This document shows positions 47,238-56,940 of a stretch of DNA of 64,000 nt, in pieces. The notes below the pieces were generated by a model, which saw only the letters and a program-made list of their open reading frames with translations, was not told the DNA's origin and searched no databases. The stretch lies in contig SBHC01000088.1 of assembly GCA_006226375.1 (NCBI GenBank), forward strand, positions 62,001-126,000. The letters are read 5' to 3'. How positions within the stretch are numbered: position 1 is the first letter of the stretch; each line of letters opens with the position of its first letter. This DNA is from Deltaproteobacteria bacterium (GTDB lineage: Bacteria; Myxococcota_C; UBA6777). A program made the position numbers and the translations under genes.

Positions 47238-49130
47238 CAAGGATACGTTTTCCTTGGGGAGGAACATAGCTGCACAAGACTCCCGTTTTCAGGTGAGTTT
47301 CCAGATGAAGAGCCAGCTCTGGCATGGAGGGTTTAAGAGCAGCGATGGCTCGTCGGATGGCCTGCTTCACAGAGGTTCGCGCTCGTTGAGCCACCGAAGC
47401 AGCGCGCTTTCCACGGCCTCCTAGTCCTGTGGCAAGCACCAACTCTGTGGTCAGCAGCTCAAACTCAGCGTTGAGCTTCGCCAAGCGCCCCAGGTCGTTG
47501 TTGTCTTCCGCTTCGGCGATTTCTTGCCTTAACTCCAAGGCTCGGGCCGCGTAGGCCCGACGAGCCTGCTCGTCAAGAACGGGTCCAGCATCACCGTCGA
47601 CCTCATGGCGATAGGCACCGCTCGTCAACTCAAGAACATGAACCGACTCCCCTTCGCGAGAGAGAATTTCAGCGACATACGACCACCCTTTCACAGCTTT
47701 GAGTCGATGTTGCGAAGAACCCATCGCAAAAAGCCATGTGTCTTCCTCGCAGGTCATCATCATGTCCTGTGTGGGTCGAGGAGCGGCTGGCGTTAATGGG
47801 ACATCACTTGTTGTTCTTGGCGGATCAATGTGGCAGAGCCAGGCGCACCCAACCGTTCGCACAAACCAAACTGCGCGCCCGAGCGATCATCGCGTCACAA
47901 CGGTCTTCTCGGCTTTCAAGTAGGAGAGCTGCGCGTCCATAGAGGTCCGCTGCTGCTTTGAAGGCATAGATGGACTCCGCTTCCTGGCCTGCCGCATGGA
48001 TCAACTCTGGCGCGCTGGGGTGTCCGCCTGCAAGAGCGTGCTCTGCCAGTAACATTAACGAAGCCCAACCGCTCGACTCCAAGGCCTGAAACAACTCCAA
48101 ATGTCCGTGGCGTATCTGTTTGGAAGTTTGCTCTTCAATCAACGCTTCAGCGTAAAGTTGGTGGGTCGCAAAAAACGCCGGACTCCTCTTGGGACAACAA
48201 ACCTTCTCCAATTGCCTGCCAGATGACATTTTCCACGGCTGTGCTCGGTAGCCGAAGAGACTGCGCAAGAAGCGCGGGATCGATCTGGTCACGGAGCAGC
48301 GCTGCCCGCCGCAAAACATCTCGAACATCAGCGGAAAGATGACCGATGCGATCCACAATGACGGTGCGGAGTGAAGGAGGAAGACCACGAGAGTTTCTTG
48401 AGGAGAGAATGCGGGACCCACGTGTGCTGTGAACCAAACCTTCCACAAACAGGGGAAGGCCGCCAGTGCGACGAAGCAGCGCGTGAACCTCTTCATCATC
48501 CACAGTCCGAGACGCAAGAAGAGAGGCCAGAGCTTGCACTTCGGAATGCGACAAGCCACTGAGCACACAGTCATCAGAGAGCTGCAAGAGCCTCGCGAGG
48601 CAGTGTTGGGCTTCCGGAGAGGTACGTGTATCCACCGTCCGACGCGTCATGATGAGCAAGATCGGAGCCCCACGCCACGCAGACTCTGCCATGATGAGCA
48701 ACTCCAACGTAGAACGGTCGGCTGCGTGGATGTCGTCGATGACAGCAACCACAGGCTGTTCCCAAGACGCCTGAACGATGGATTGAATCACAGCCTGGTA
48801 CAGAGCAAACTCGCCAGGAGGAGCCTGACCTCCTTCCAGCAGGGCTGCAAGAATAGCTCTGTCCTTTTCAAAGGCCTGAGGGGTCCGTCGGACAAGAGAG
48901 CGAAGAAGTTGGGTGATCGGCCATAGCCCCGGAGCCTCCCCAAACTCCCACGTTTTGGCCCATGGATGTGGATGAGAGCCTAGCGCCTTTCTGAGCAAGC
49001 AGGTCTTTCCTACTCCTGGCGGCCCAGAAAGCATCAACATGCTGTTGCCGGTCCCAATGTTTGAAAGACGACTGCTCAACCAAGCGAGCTCTTGCGCACG
49101 TCCAACAAACAAAGGGCCTTGTGTTTGCAT
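47221..49130 (-). pseudogene. Frameshifted AAA/LuxR-type ATPase with C-terminal myxobacterial domain
   Basis: The frame from ATG 49130 encodes an ATPase: Walker A GPPGVGKT, Walker B VVAVIDDIHAAD and winged-helix LPPSLRTVIVDRIGHL. It breaks at a run of six A (48170-48175; six T in the coding strand): one frame reads GVF then stops 26 bp on, while the next frame continues as FATHQLYAEALIEEQ, the expected family sequence. That second frame stops at 47825. The remaining part, in a third frame (about 47862-47221), matches the C-terminal domain of the same family (EEDTWLFA ... LKAVKGWSYVAEIL ... ELRQEIAEAEDNNDLGR ... GLGGRGKRAAS). Most of the usual TPR middle is missing. It is therefore probably a decaying gene, unless the T-run frameshift is a sequencing error or slippage site. 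Confidence 0.7.
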
Positions 49131-49325
49131 AAGCACCACGATCAACCACCCATTGCGACCTCTTCCTACATGAAGTGTTCCATAGATGAAGAGGTTCTAA
49201 ATGTACAAAGAAGGTGGATGTTATCGTTCGCAGCAAGGGATGTCAACGGTATGAAAAGGACGGAGAGTACGAAGGAGTTGGTGCGCATGGGGGGAAGACA
49301 GAAGATTCCAACAACCTTGTGTTCT

Positions 49326-49559
49326 CTAGGATTTCTTGGTCGACCAGTTCATCGCCCAGTAAATGATACACTTGCCGGTCAGACCTGTTTTGAACAGCAA
49401 CGCCGCGTTGACGCCAAGGAAGATAGCCCAGGGAGTGCTCAGGCCACCCAAGGCCCATGCTGTCACCACTGCAGGCAAACCAACAAGGCGGGCAACCCGA
49501 TCAAGCAGGCCAACGTTTTGGGGATACTTTTCGCGAATCACAATGTCTGTAAAGCTCAT
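49326..49559 (-). CDS. DUF2892-type small membrane protein
   Basis: ATG 49559 (AGGAG 7 nt upstream) gives 77 residues. NVGLLDRVARLVG fits the DUF2892 signature (N-x-G-x-x-D-R-x-x-R), followed by two membrane helices (AVVTAWALGGLSTPWAIFLGV and a shorter one). This domain occurs alone or at the end of YgaP-type rhodanese proteins; its role is unclear. It is divergent from the gene at 49702, with an operator-like site between them, so both may be controlled together. Confidence 0.7.
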   Translation of the reverse strand: MSFTDIVIREKYPQNVGLLDRVARLVGLPAVVTAWALGGLSTPWAIFLGVNAALLFKTGLTGKCIIYWAMNWSTKKS

Positions 49560-49615
49560 GACGATCTCCTGAATCATTGGAGAGAGTAACTTCAACCTCA
49601 AGGTGTTACGTTGGC

Positions 49616-49644
49616 CGTCACAGTGTGACACCGTTTGTCACACC
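49616..49644. promoter_or_regulatory. Operator-like site, copy 2
   Basis: It begins with the same 14 bases as the site at 46731 (GTCACA-G-TGTGAC inverted repeat) and then has a further TGTCAC half-site at the same spacing. It lies between two divergent small genes, 57 bp from each start. Confidence 0.65.
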
Positions 49645-49701
49645 TGAAGGGCAAGAGAACGACAAGATACAAATCGTTACGCCAACCCAAAAGGAGATAC
49701 C

Positions 49702-50076
49702 ATGAGCGTACAAGTCGGACAAAAGACCTTCAACTTCGCCCTGAAAGCCAACATCGCAGACGCCCCCAAGGTGGAAGCAGCCATCCAAACGCACGCGGCA
49801 TGGATGCGGGAACACCACAGCTACGACAACAGCAAGATCCAGCTGCTGCACTTCTACGTCGCCAAGTCCAACGAATACAACAACCCCGTGGATCCGTCAC
49901 AAGGTACGACTGGAAACGTCCTCTACTCCATCAACGAGGTTTATGCGTACCCGGAAGGCATTCAACAGCACATGGGAAAAGCCAAAGAGTGGGACTACTT
50001 CCCTAGCTTCCTCGGAGTGTTGCAGCAATTTGGCCAGGTGCTTGTCGTCGGTGGAGACGTCATCGAGACGTTGTAA
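49702..50076 (+). CDS. Small hypothetical protein, possible dimeric alpha/beta-barrel fold
   Basis: The 124-residue protein has AAGGAGATACC before its ATG, a strong ribosome site. The pattern of a helix (HAAWMREHHSY), strands (KIQLLHFYVAKSN; VLYSINEVYAYPEGI), an amphipathic helix (QHMGKAKEW) and a terminal strand (FGQVLVVGGDVIETL) resembles ABM/stress-responsive dimeric barrels, but I cannot place it in a named family with confidence. It is divergent from the DUF2892 gene and shares its operator-like site. Confidence 0.65.
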   Translation: MSVQVGQKTFNFALKANIADAPKVEAAIQTHAAWMREHHSYDNSKIQLLHFYVAKSNEYNNPVDPSQGTTGNVLYSINEVYAYPEGIQQHMGKAKEWDYFPSFLGVLQQFGQVLVVGGDVIETL

Positions 50077-50176
50077 TACAGCCGAAACCGTGGACCAACT
50101 CCAAGAAGATCCCACGTCCTCTCACCCCTCTTCCATCCCCAGTTCCACCTCTTTCACAACCTGACCCAACTTTCAT

Positions 50177-50701
50177 CTACCAATATTCAGGGACAGAGAG
50201 TGCGTCAGCGCACTGGAGCGCTCCCTGTACACTCTTCAACATCCCTTGGGTAAGCTCCAAAGCAAGCCATCCTTCTGGATATTGCAATCGGTAAGGAGCT
50301 TGCACTGTATGGTCTGTTGTGAAGCCGCTACGTGAGTAGTAGCTGGGATCACCATACACCAACACCAGGTCTGCACCCTGGGCCTCAAGGTATCCCAGCC
50401 CGTATGCAATCAAACGCTGCCCAACACCCTGCCGCTGAAAAGCATGCAAGACAGCCAAAGGTGACAGGATAAACGCCTGACACTCTGGGTGCCCACCGAA
50501 CGTCACTGCGCTGAACACGATGTGCCCAACCACCCGACCGTCTGCTTCAGCCACAAACGAAAACCAGGAACGCGCGGTGTCATCATGCAACAGGTTGTGA
50601 ACCAGCTTTGCAATCACAGGTCCCTCCACCTCACCAAAGGCCTCTGCATGGATACGTTGTAAGGTTTCCATCTCATGTTGTTGAGATTGTCTTATCTTCA
50701 T
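50177..50701 (-). CDS. GNAT-family N-acetyltransferase
   Basis: ATG 50701 gives 174 residues with the full GNAT pattern: MKIRQSQQHEMETLQRIHAEAFG, strand GRVVGHIVFSAV, the acetyl-CoA loop LAVLHAFQRQGVGQRLI (R/Q-x-x-G-x-G/A) and GDPSYYSRSGF, which resembles the YhbS-like subgroup. It probably acetylates a small amine or a protein N-terminus; the substrate is unknown. It is convergent with the gene at 49702 and divergent from the OPT transporter. Confidence 0.82.
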   Translation of the reverse strand: MKIRQSQQHEMETLQRIHAEAFGEVEGPVIAKLVHNLLHDDTARSWFSFVAEADGRVVGHIVFSAVTFGGHPECQAFILSPLAVLHAFQRQGVGQRLIAYGLGYLEAQGADLVLVYGDPSYYSRSGFTTDHTVQAPYRLQYPEGWLALELTQGMLKSVQGALQCADALSVPEYW

Positions 50702-50898
50702 GTCACATCCATTCCTCTCTACCGAACAACGATACAAGCCACACACAATGATGCTCCCCCACACCCTACCTTCCTTGTTGAGAGAAAGCGAGAAACAAGG
50801 TACAACTCATAGACCACATTCTCAGCGATACCATTAACAGAAGCCAATGTTCGACAACGAGTTTTCCGACCCTCCCCCCAACAGCGAAGGAATTCACG

Positions 50899-52854
50899 AT
50901 GACAAACCAACCTTCTCTTCCTGAGCCCCAAGAAGAAGCCCCTTACATTCCATCGAGCACCTCACTACCAGAACTCACCTGGCGTTCTGTGGGGCTGGGG
51001 ATCTTTCTGTCGGTGCTGCTTTCGGGTGCCAACATCTATTTGGGCCTGTTTGCCGGGATGACAGTCTCCGCGTCGATTCCTGCTGCGGTGATGTCGATGG
51101 CGATTCTCCGATGGTTTCGAAACAGCAACATCCTTGAGAATAACATTGTTCAAACAGCGGCTTCGGCTGGAGAAAGCCTCGCAGCTGGAGTTATTTTCAC
51201 GATGCCTGCCTTGGTGATACTGGGGCATTGGAAGACGTTTCCTTACTGGCAAGTCACTCTCATCGCTGGTTTGGGCGGCCTGTTGGGTGTGTTGTTTACA
51301 ATCCCACTCCGTCGGGCTCTCATTGTTGAGCAGCCGCTGCGTTTTCCAGAAGGGGTCGCTACTGCCGAGGTGCTCAAAGTAGGTGAGGGAGGCAACGCAA
51401 ACATCTGGCCATTGTTCTGGTCCACGCTGGTGGGTGCGCTCTTTAAGCTCGGTGAAACAGGCTTAATGCTTTGGGGTGCTGTGTTTAAGAAAGCAACGTA
51501 TGTGGGAGGAAGCATCGCTTACTTTGGGACCCACCTCTCCCCTGCTCTGGTAGGCGTCGGTTTTATTGTTGGACTCAACATCGCCATCCTGGTGCTTGTC
51601 GGTGGTGCGCTCAACTGGCTGGTTGCGATCCCGATTCTTGCGAAGGTCCAGGGTGTCAGCGAAAGTCTTCCTGCAGTGAAAGCGGCTGGCAAGTTGTGGT
51701 CGGAGCAGACCCGTTACTTGGGAGTGGGTGCGATGGTTGTCGGTGGGTTGTGGGCCTTGATTCAGCTCCGCTCCACGCTATGGACAGGGATCCAGTCTGG
51801 GATTCAAGCGTATCAAACCCTCCGCCAGAAGGGCAGCGAAGCCGTCGACCGACTCGACCGTGACACCCCTATGCAGTGGACCGGTATCGCTCTCCTGTTG
51901 GCCATTGTTCCGCTCTTCTTTCTGTTCCAAAGCATCACGAAAAGCTTTGGCATCGCCGCGTTCATGGCCGTGGTGATGTTGGTCGCAGGCTTTCTTTTTT
52001 CTGCTGTCGCCTCGTATATGGCCGGCCTTGTCGGCTCCTCCAACAACCCGATTTCTGGCGTAACGATAGCTACCATTTTGCTGTCATCGCTGTTGCTTCT
52101 GCTTTTGCTTGGCTCCAAAAGCGCGATTGGACCCGCAGCAGCTATCTTAATCGGTTCTGTGGTTTGCTGTGCCGCGGCCATTGGTGGCGATAACATGCAA
52201 GATCTCAAAGCGGGCCGTTTGGTCGGAGCGACTCCCTACAAGCAACAAGTGATGCAAGCGGTGGGTGTGATTTCCGCAGCCTTTGTGATGGCACCTATTT
52301 TAACGTTGCTTCAGAAAGCCTACGGGATAGGTGTTCCAACTCCAGAGCATGCCAAGCCCCTCGCTGCTCCCCAGGCGACGTTGATGGAATCTGTCGCGCG
52401 CGGTGTCTTCCAGGGAGGCCTGCCTTGGACGATGATTTGGATCGGCATGGGTCTGGCTGTGGTCGTTATCCTGATGGACTTGTGGTTGAAGTCTCGGGAG
52501 TCCACGTTTCGAATGCCCGTTCTTGCCGTGGCTGTCGGCGTGTACCTGCCTTTCTATCTGACAGTCCCCATCTTTGTTGGAGGGCTGTTGGCTTGGGCTG
52601 CGCTTCGCAAACGACCTAAAGATAGCAAGGAACAATCTGCCAGTGAGCACAACGGCTTGTTGTTCTCAGCAGGATTGATTACAGGGGAAGCGGTGATGGG
52701 CATCTTGTTGGCGATCCCCATTGCGTTCTCCGGTCCCAAGGTGCTCGCATTCTGGGGCAAGCACGAAAGCTCCCTGCCCGGAATGGCGATGCTAGCGCTG
52801 GTCTGTTTCCTGCTGTATCGCTACGCCACCCAACACAATGAAAACGCTGCGTAA
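50899..52854 (+). CDS. OPT-family oligopeptide transporter
   Basis: The 651-residue protein has about 15 hydrophobic helices and the OPT family opening (LTWRSVGLGIFLSVLLSGANIYLGLFAGMTVSASIPAAVMSMAIL), with NNIVQTAASAGESLAAGVIFTMPAL, FPEGVATAEVLKVGE and GLVGSSNNPISGVTI. Family members import oligopeptides or metal-siderophore complexes using the proton gradient. AAGGAA lies upstream of the ATG. No partner genes (peptidase or siderophore genes) are adjacent. Confidence 0.9.
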   Translation: MTNQPSLPEPQEEAPYIPSSTSLPELTWRSVGLGIFLSVLLSGANIYLGLFAGMTVSASIPAAVMSMAILRWFRNSNILENNIVQTAASAGESLAAGVIFTMPALVILGHWKTFPYWQVTLIAGLGGLLGVLFTIPLRRALIVEQPLRFPEGVATAEVLKVGEGGNANIWPLFWSTLVGALFKLGETGLMLWGAVFKKATYVGGSIAYFGTHLSPALVGVGFIVGLNIAILVLVGGALNWLVAIPILAKVQGVSESLPAVKAAGKLWSEQTRYLGVGAMVVGGLWALIQLRSTLWTGIQSGIQAYQTLRQKGSEAVDRLDRDTPMQWTGIALLLAIVPLFFLFQSITKSFGIAAFMAVVMLVAGFLFSAVASYMAGLVGSSNNPISGVTIATILLSSLLLLLLLGSKSAIGPAAAILIGSVVCCAAAIGGDNMQDLKAGRLVGATPYKQQVMQAVGVISAAFVMAPILTLLQKAYGIGVPTPEHAKPLAAPQATLMESVARGVFQGGLPWTMIWIGMGLAVVVILMDLWLKSRESTFRMPVLAVAVGVYLPFYLTVPIFVGGLLAWAALRKRPKDSKEQSASEHNGLLFSAGLITGEAVMGILLAIPIAFSGPKVLAFWGKHESSLPGMAMLALVCFLLYRYATQHNENAA

Positions 52855-52876
52855 TCGATTGCACATGCAAAGCTCA

Positions 52877-52898
52877 GCGGAAGCGCAGCGGAAGCGCA
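52877..52898. repeat. Tandem 11-bp repeat resembling the selC acceptor strand
   Basis: GCGGAAGCGCA occurs twice back to back (52877-52887, 52888-52898). The same 11 bases occur in the tRNA 3'-end fragment at 58253-58263. A looser inverted repeat CTTCGTAA/TTACGAAG follows at 52917-52947. This could be chance. Confidence 0.35.
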
Positions 52899-53074
52899 TA
52901 ACTACAAAGAAGAAGGCTTCGTAAGAACCGTAAACATTGTTACGAAGTACCAAGACGACCTTCGACAAGTGACCCTACCCACCCCCTTTGACCATTCATC
53001 CTAACTGCATACCAAAAACTCAAAGACGAAAAGTTCTTGCAGTCCATCCAGCACATTGGTACATTGCCATCTTC

Positions 53075-53096
53075 TTCACTGACACACGTCAGTGAA
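53075..53096. promoter_or_regulatory. TetR-style palindromic operator
   Basis: Arms TTCACTGAC and GTCAGTGAA are perfect inverted repeats around ACAC, the size and symmetry of TetR/AcrR-family operators. A plausible -10 element TACATT (53060-53065) sits just upstream, with TTGCAG 17 bp before it, so a bound protein would cover the transcription start of the hydroxylase gene at 53140. Confidence 0.6.
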
Positions 53097-53139
53097 ACCA
53101 TTCAAACCAGCATGTATCCGTTGTTGATTGGAACGAAGT

Positions 53140-54015
53140 ATGTCAGACACAAGTACTGTTCGTAGTAAGCGAATTCTGTCTCCAAAGGTGGCTGGCCGAA
53201 TCGATTGGTTGTTGGTGTTGCTTGCATTTGCGTCGGGTGTTCTCCATCCCAAACCGGGGATGTATTACGACAGTCAGTGGCGAGTGTTTTTGGTGATCAT
53301 CATCCCCTTGTTGCTAGCAAGTGGTGCAGTCTATTGGTTTGCCGAGCGGTTTGGAGAGCGGATCCAAGGACCTCGTCGCAAATCGCCGCCGCTTCTCAAA
53401 GAGGGATTTGAAACGACTCGTGCGATGTTTGTCGTGGCTTGCTTGGCTGCTTGGCCGATTGGCTTGGCACGTGCAGGTCATCCGACAGGTTTGGTTTGGA
53501 CTCTGGAACAAATGGGTGTCAGCTGGTGGGTAGTGATCTTACAGATGGTTGCAGGTATCGTCTTGATTGATGCCTGGACCTACTGGAAACATCGGCTCTT
53601 GCACACCCGAATGTTGTTCGCCTTCCATCGACACCATCACTCCTTTCGAGATCCAACTCCGTTTGCAGGCTTTGCTGTTGGCCCTCTGGAGACCCTGCTG
53701 ACGTTTTGTCCGCTGTTGTTAATTTGCTGGCCACAAGCCAAACATTTTGCGCCGATGTACTTCACGGCAATCATTAGCTTTGTCTTGCTCAATCTCTACC
53801 TTCACTGTGGCGTCACGTATCGCTGGATGGAACGTCTGATACCAGCCCTCGGTCTCAACAGCTCGGCGTGGCATAACGTCCATCACTCCGATGTCCACGT
53901 GAACTTTGGCGAGGTGTCGTACATCTGGGATCGAATCTGTGGGACAGCCAAGGCTGAGGAAGCAACAAACGAGACAAAACGAACAAGCAACGAAGCGGGC
54001 CTGACTTCGGTGTGA
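53140..54015 (+). CDS. Membrane fatty-acid hydroxylase / sterol desaturase family
   Basis: The start at ATG 53140 gives 291 residues with four or so membrane helices and the histidine clusters of the di-iron fatty-acid hydroxylase superfamily (PF04116): KHRLLHT (HxxxH), FHRHHHS (HxxHH) and HNVHHSD near the C-terminus. These enzymes use oxygen and di-iron to hydroxylate or desaturate lipids in the membrane; the lipid is not identifiable. It is preceded by a TetR-style palindrome and likely repressed until a lipid or hydrophobic effector is present. Confidence 0.85.
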   Translation: MSDTSTVRSKRILSPKVAGRIDWLLVLLAFASGVLHPKPGMYYDSQWRVFLVIIIPLLLASGAVYWFAERFGERIQGPRRKSPPLLKEGFETTRAMFVVACLAAWPIGLARAGHPTGLVWTLEQMGVSWWVVILQMVAGIVLIDAWTYWKHRLLHTRMLFAFHRHHHSFRDPTPFAGFAVGPLETLLTFCPLLLICWPQAKHFAPMYFTAIISFVLLNLYLHCGVTYRWMERLIPALGLNSSAWHNVHHSDVHVNFGEVSYIWDRICGTAKAEEATNETKRTSNEAGLTSV

Positions 54016-54314
54016 AGAAAATCCACAGACGATGAGAGGAAACTGACACCCAAAGCCAAGACCTGTGGTGCGAATACTGACTCAACCTCCTCCTTGCTCC
54101 TCGTTGCCTCGTGAGAACCGGCGGAGTCGGTTCCAGAAGTGCGATTGTAGGTATTCCCCAAATAAGTACCATCAAACATCACAGCTTTTGCCACATGTTA
54201 CAACTTGCACAATTCTTCCATCGCCGGGGTGGAAGCTTTGTTGCGTGACAAGGTGAGTGGTTTGGAATGCAGCTCTCCAGACTCTCTCAGTTCGAGAACA
54301 CCGGCATACTTCGA

Positions 54315-55223
54315 CTACTGAAGGATGGAAGCAAAATGTTCGGCGAGATAATCAATGAACGCACGAACACGAGTCGACATAAAGCGATGGGCTGGCCAAA
54401 CCAGAGAGATCGAGCCATTCTCAACGCCCCATTTTGGTAACACCCTGACCAAAAGACCCCTTTCCACATCGGCTCTGACAAGGAAGTTGGGAAGGAGACC
54501 AATCCCTACCCCCGAAAGAATGGCCGAATGCAGCAACCGTATCTCATTGCTTGTAAAAACCGGTTCAATGGCAACGTTAACCTGCTCACCGGAATCGGAA
54601 TGAGTCAGAGGCCAGGACGACATGGGTCGCTCGTATCGCAAAGCAACACACGGATGCTCCGCTACATCTTCCAGGGAGCCTGGTTCACCATGAAGGGTTA
54701 AGTAATCAGGTGCAACATACAATGATGCCTGAACATGAAACAGTCGCCTTGTCATCAAGGACACACGGCCTGGCAATGGATCTTTGTGAATCCGAACGGC
54801 GATATCGAAGCCCTCTTCGATGAGATCGACGCTTCGACCTGTCGCTTCTACATGAATGTCAACATTCGGATAAAGGTTTTTGTAGCCTGCAAGCATCCCT
54901 GAAAAAAGAGGAAGCCCGCTGAAGACAGGAGGGACAATCAGTTGGAGGGTACCAGCGGGTTCATCGGAGGAGTCAAGAAGCAGCTCACCTACATCAGTGA
55001 GCTCTTGGAGCGCAGGCATGCATCGCTTTTGCAACAAAGCACCATACTCGGTCAGTCGAAACGTCCGGCCCTTCCGCTGCAACAAGGCAAGCCCCAACTC
55101 TTTCTCCAGTCGGGCCACTCGACGACTGATCGTTGACTTCGGAATCCCCATCAACTTCCCAGCTTTGGTAAGACTTCCAGCTTTCGCCACCTGAATGAAA
55201 GTATCCAAATCAACAAGATTCAT
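54315..55223 (-). CDS. LysR-family transcriptional regulator
   Basis: ATG 55223 (AGAGG upstream) gives 302 residues. The N-terminal helix-turn-helix is MNLVDLDTFIQVAKAGSLTKAGKLMGIPKSTISRRVARLEKELG, the usual LysR start. The effector-binding region follows (IVPPVFSGLPLFSGML; EEGFDIAVRI; GVGIGLLPNFLV). It lies 136 bp downstream of, and on the same strand as, the FAD monooxygenase rather than divergent from it, so the classical shared intergenic operator is absent. Control of the monooxygenase is possible but unproven. Confidence 0.87.
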   Translation of the reverse strand: MNLVDLDTFIQVAKAGSLTKAGKLMGIPKSTISRRVARLEKELGLALLQRKGRTFRLTEYGALLQKRCMPALQELTDVGELLLDSSDEPAGTLQLIVPPVFSGLPLFSGMLAGYKNLYPNVDIHVEATGRSVDLIEEGFDIAVRIHKDPLPGRVSLMTRRLFHVQASLYVAPDYLTLHGEPGSLEDVAEHPCVALRYERPMSSWPLTHSDSGEQVNVAIEPVFTSNEIRLLHSAILSGVGIGLLPNFLVRADVERGLLVRVLPKWGVENGSISLVWPAHRFMSTRVRAFIDYLAEHFASILQ

Positions 55224-55359
55224 CGCCGCCTCTTCTGCTCCATGAGTGCAACATAGCATGAGTATCCTACACACTCGTTGAACAAGAGCAACAACTTCAC
55301 ACCGCAGACATTGTGGAGGAATGAATCATGAGAACAAAAACGAGCGGGTTGCTAGTTGT

Positions 55360-56940
55360 TTAGGAGGGTTGAAGACTTGCAGCACCAACACCCAGCGCTT
55401 CTTCAGCATAGCGTCCCAAGTCTTCAGCAGACTGAATGACTCCAGCAACAATGCGGTCGGGGCGCACAACAATCCTCTTTCCATCCTGAAGCATGGATTG
55501 AAGTTCAAGAGCCGCCCCAGTCACTCTCTCTGCAAGAAACGCTGCAGGTAGAGGAACAGTGGCAACTCCTTCGGCAGAAAACTCCTGGGTCCAACCCTCA
55601 TTTTGTCCCTGAATGTAAAGTAAGGAATGTTGTTCACTGTGAAGCCATTCGTGCAGCCATTTCCCGTGACATTTGGGGTTCGGAAGCCTTCTGCCAAGAA
55701 GATTTGTACGAGGACCTGTAGACAACAACGTGTGACTCTGTTTCGTGACAAGGTCAAGCATCCCAACACCACGACCCAGCTTGCGTTGCACCTTTCGAAG
55801 CGGAAGAATGCGCCGCACCAAGAAGTTCCGAATCCCCGTGACGATCGGGTTTCGTAGCGTCATCACCCGAGTGGCTAGAGTTGTCGTCTTCACCATCGAC
55901 ATCGCAATGGCTCTACGCTCTTCGGTATAGCTATCAAGCAATGCTCCGGCAGGCAGAGAAGTCTTTTCAGCCCATGCGATGCGCCACAAAAGGGCGGCTG
56001 CATCCTGGACACCTGTGTTGAGTCCTTGCCCACCCACAGGACTATGCAAATGAGCAGCATCCCCAGCAATAAAGACACGGCCTGACCGATAGTTTCGAGC
56101 GACACCTTGCTGCAAAACAAACTGCGACCGCCAGGTGATATCATGTGCCCCAAACGAAAGACCAAGACGACGTTGAAGCAAGTCGTTTACAAAGGGTTCG
56201 TCAATGTCGATCGGCTCCCCTTGTTTGTGGTTTGGGATGTGAGCGATGATCCGCCACTTCTTTGGCTCCGGCATCGGCACCAGAAACAACACTCCATCAC
56301 GTGACAGGCAGCTCGTCCCTTCATCTTCAGGATGAGGTGTATCACCGCAAACATCCGCGAGGACAAACGTCTCACCTATATTCTTTCGGTCAAACACAAG
56401 ACCTGCTTGTTCTCGCACCTGACTCCGTCCACCGTCACACCCAACAAGCCAACGAGAACGAACGGTACGAGTCGAGCCATCCTTGGTTTGTATCTGTGTT
56501 TCCACAACGTCGCCATGATCCACAAGAGATTGAAACTGTGTGTTCCATTGGACTTGTACACCAAGGCCAGCCAGATGTTCTTCCAGACACCGTTCGGTTT
56601 CATACTGTGGAATCGAGAGCCAATACGGATAACGAGTGTCACCCCAAGGAAGGCCCATCAGATCCACCCGAACGGGTTGAACGTTCTGGCCAGGATGAAT
56701 ACGAAGAGCAGAGAACGGAACTCCAGCCGCACGGATTGCATCCGAAACCCCCATGGACTCAAATGTCTCCATGGTTCGAGCATGAACGACAAGAGCTTTG
56801 GAGTAGGTGGAACGATGCGGCTTGCTGTCAATGATGGACACGGACAGGCCCTGTCGAGCCGCCTCGATCGCAGCAGACAAGCCTGTGGGACCAGCACCCA
56901 CAACAAAAACATCAACGTCAGTAGAAAGATTCGGGCTCAT
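55360..56940 (-). CDS. FAD-dependent aromatic monooxygenase (FAD_binding_3 family)
   Basis: ATG 56940 gives 526 residues. The Rossmann FAD motif is DVDVFVVGAGPTGLSAA, the DG motif is LVGCDGGRSQVREQAG and the GD motif is VFIAGDAAHLHSPVGGQGLNTG. It ends with a thioredoxin-like C-terminal region of the kind found in phenol/pentachlorophenol hydroxylases. Family enzymes use NAD(P)H and oxygen to hydroxylate aromatic rings. No ring-cleavage genes are nearby, so the substrate is unknown. It is followed by the LysR gene and preceded on the same strand by the RnfD-like membrane protein. Confidence 0.87.
   Translation of the reverse strand: MSPNLSTDVDVFVVGAGPTGLSAAIEAARQGLSVSIIDSKPHRSTYSKALVVHARTMETFESMGVSDAIRAAGVPFSALRIHPGQNVQPVRVDLMGLPWGDTRYPYWLSIPQYETERCLEEHLAGLGVQVQWNTQFQSLVDHGDVVETQIQTKDGSTRTVRSRWLVGCDGGRSQVREQAGLVFDRKNIGETFVLADVCGDTPHPEDEGTSCLSRDGVLFLVPMPEPKKWRIIAHIPNHKQGEPIDIDEPFVNDLLQRRLGLSFGAHDITWRSQFVLQQGVARNYRSGRVFIAGDAAHLHSPVGGQGLNTGVQDAAALLWRIAWAEKTSLPAGALLDSYTEERRAIAMSMVKTTTLATRVMTLRNPIVTGIRNFLVRRILPLRKVQRKLGRGVGMLDLVTKQSHTLLSTGPRTNLLGRRLPNPKCHGKWLHEWLHSEQHSLLYIQGQNEGWTQEFSAEGVATVPLPAAFLAERVTGAALELQSMLQDGKRIVVRPDRIVAGVIQSAEDLGRYAEEALGVGAASLQPS

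Noticed and set aside
52870-53005. Remnant of a truncated gene (frame reading AEAHNYKEEGFVRTVNIVTK)
   Set aside because: It looks faintly like the end of an acetyltransferase, but it has no start, no clear motif and overlaps repeat-rich sequence; too weak to annotate.
53883-54194. Minus-strand 103-codon frame overlapping the hydroxylase 3' end
   Set aside because: It is mostly antisense to the hydroxylase, has no recognisable domain and no clear ribosome site. Coding cannot be supported.
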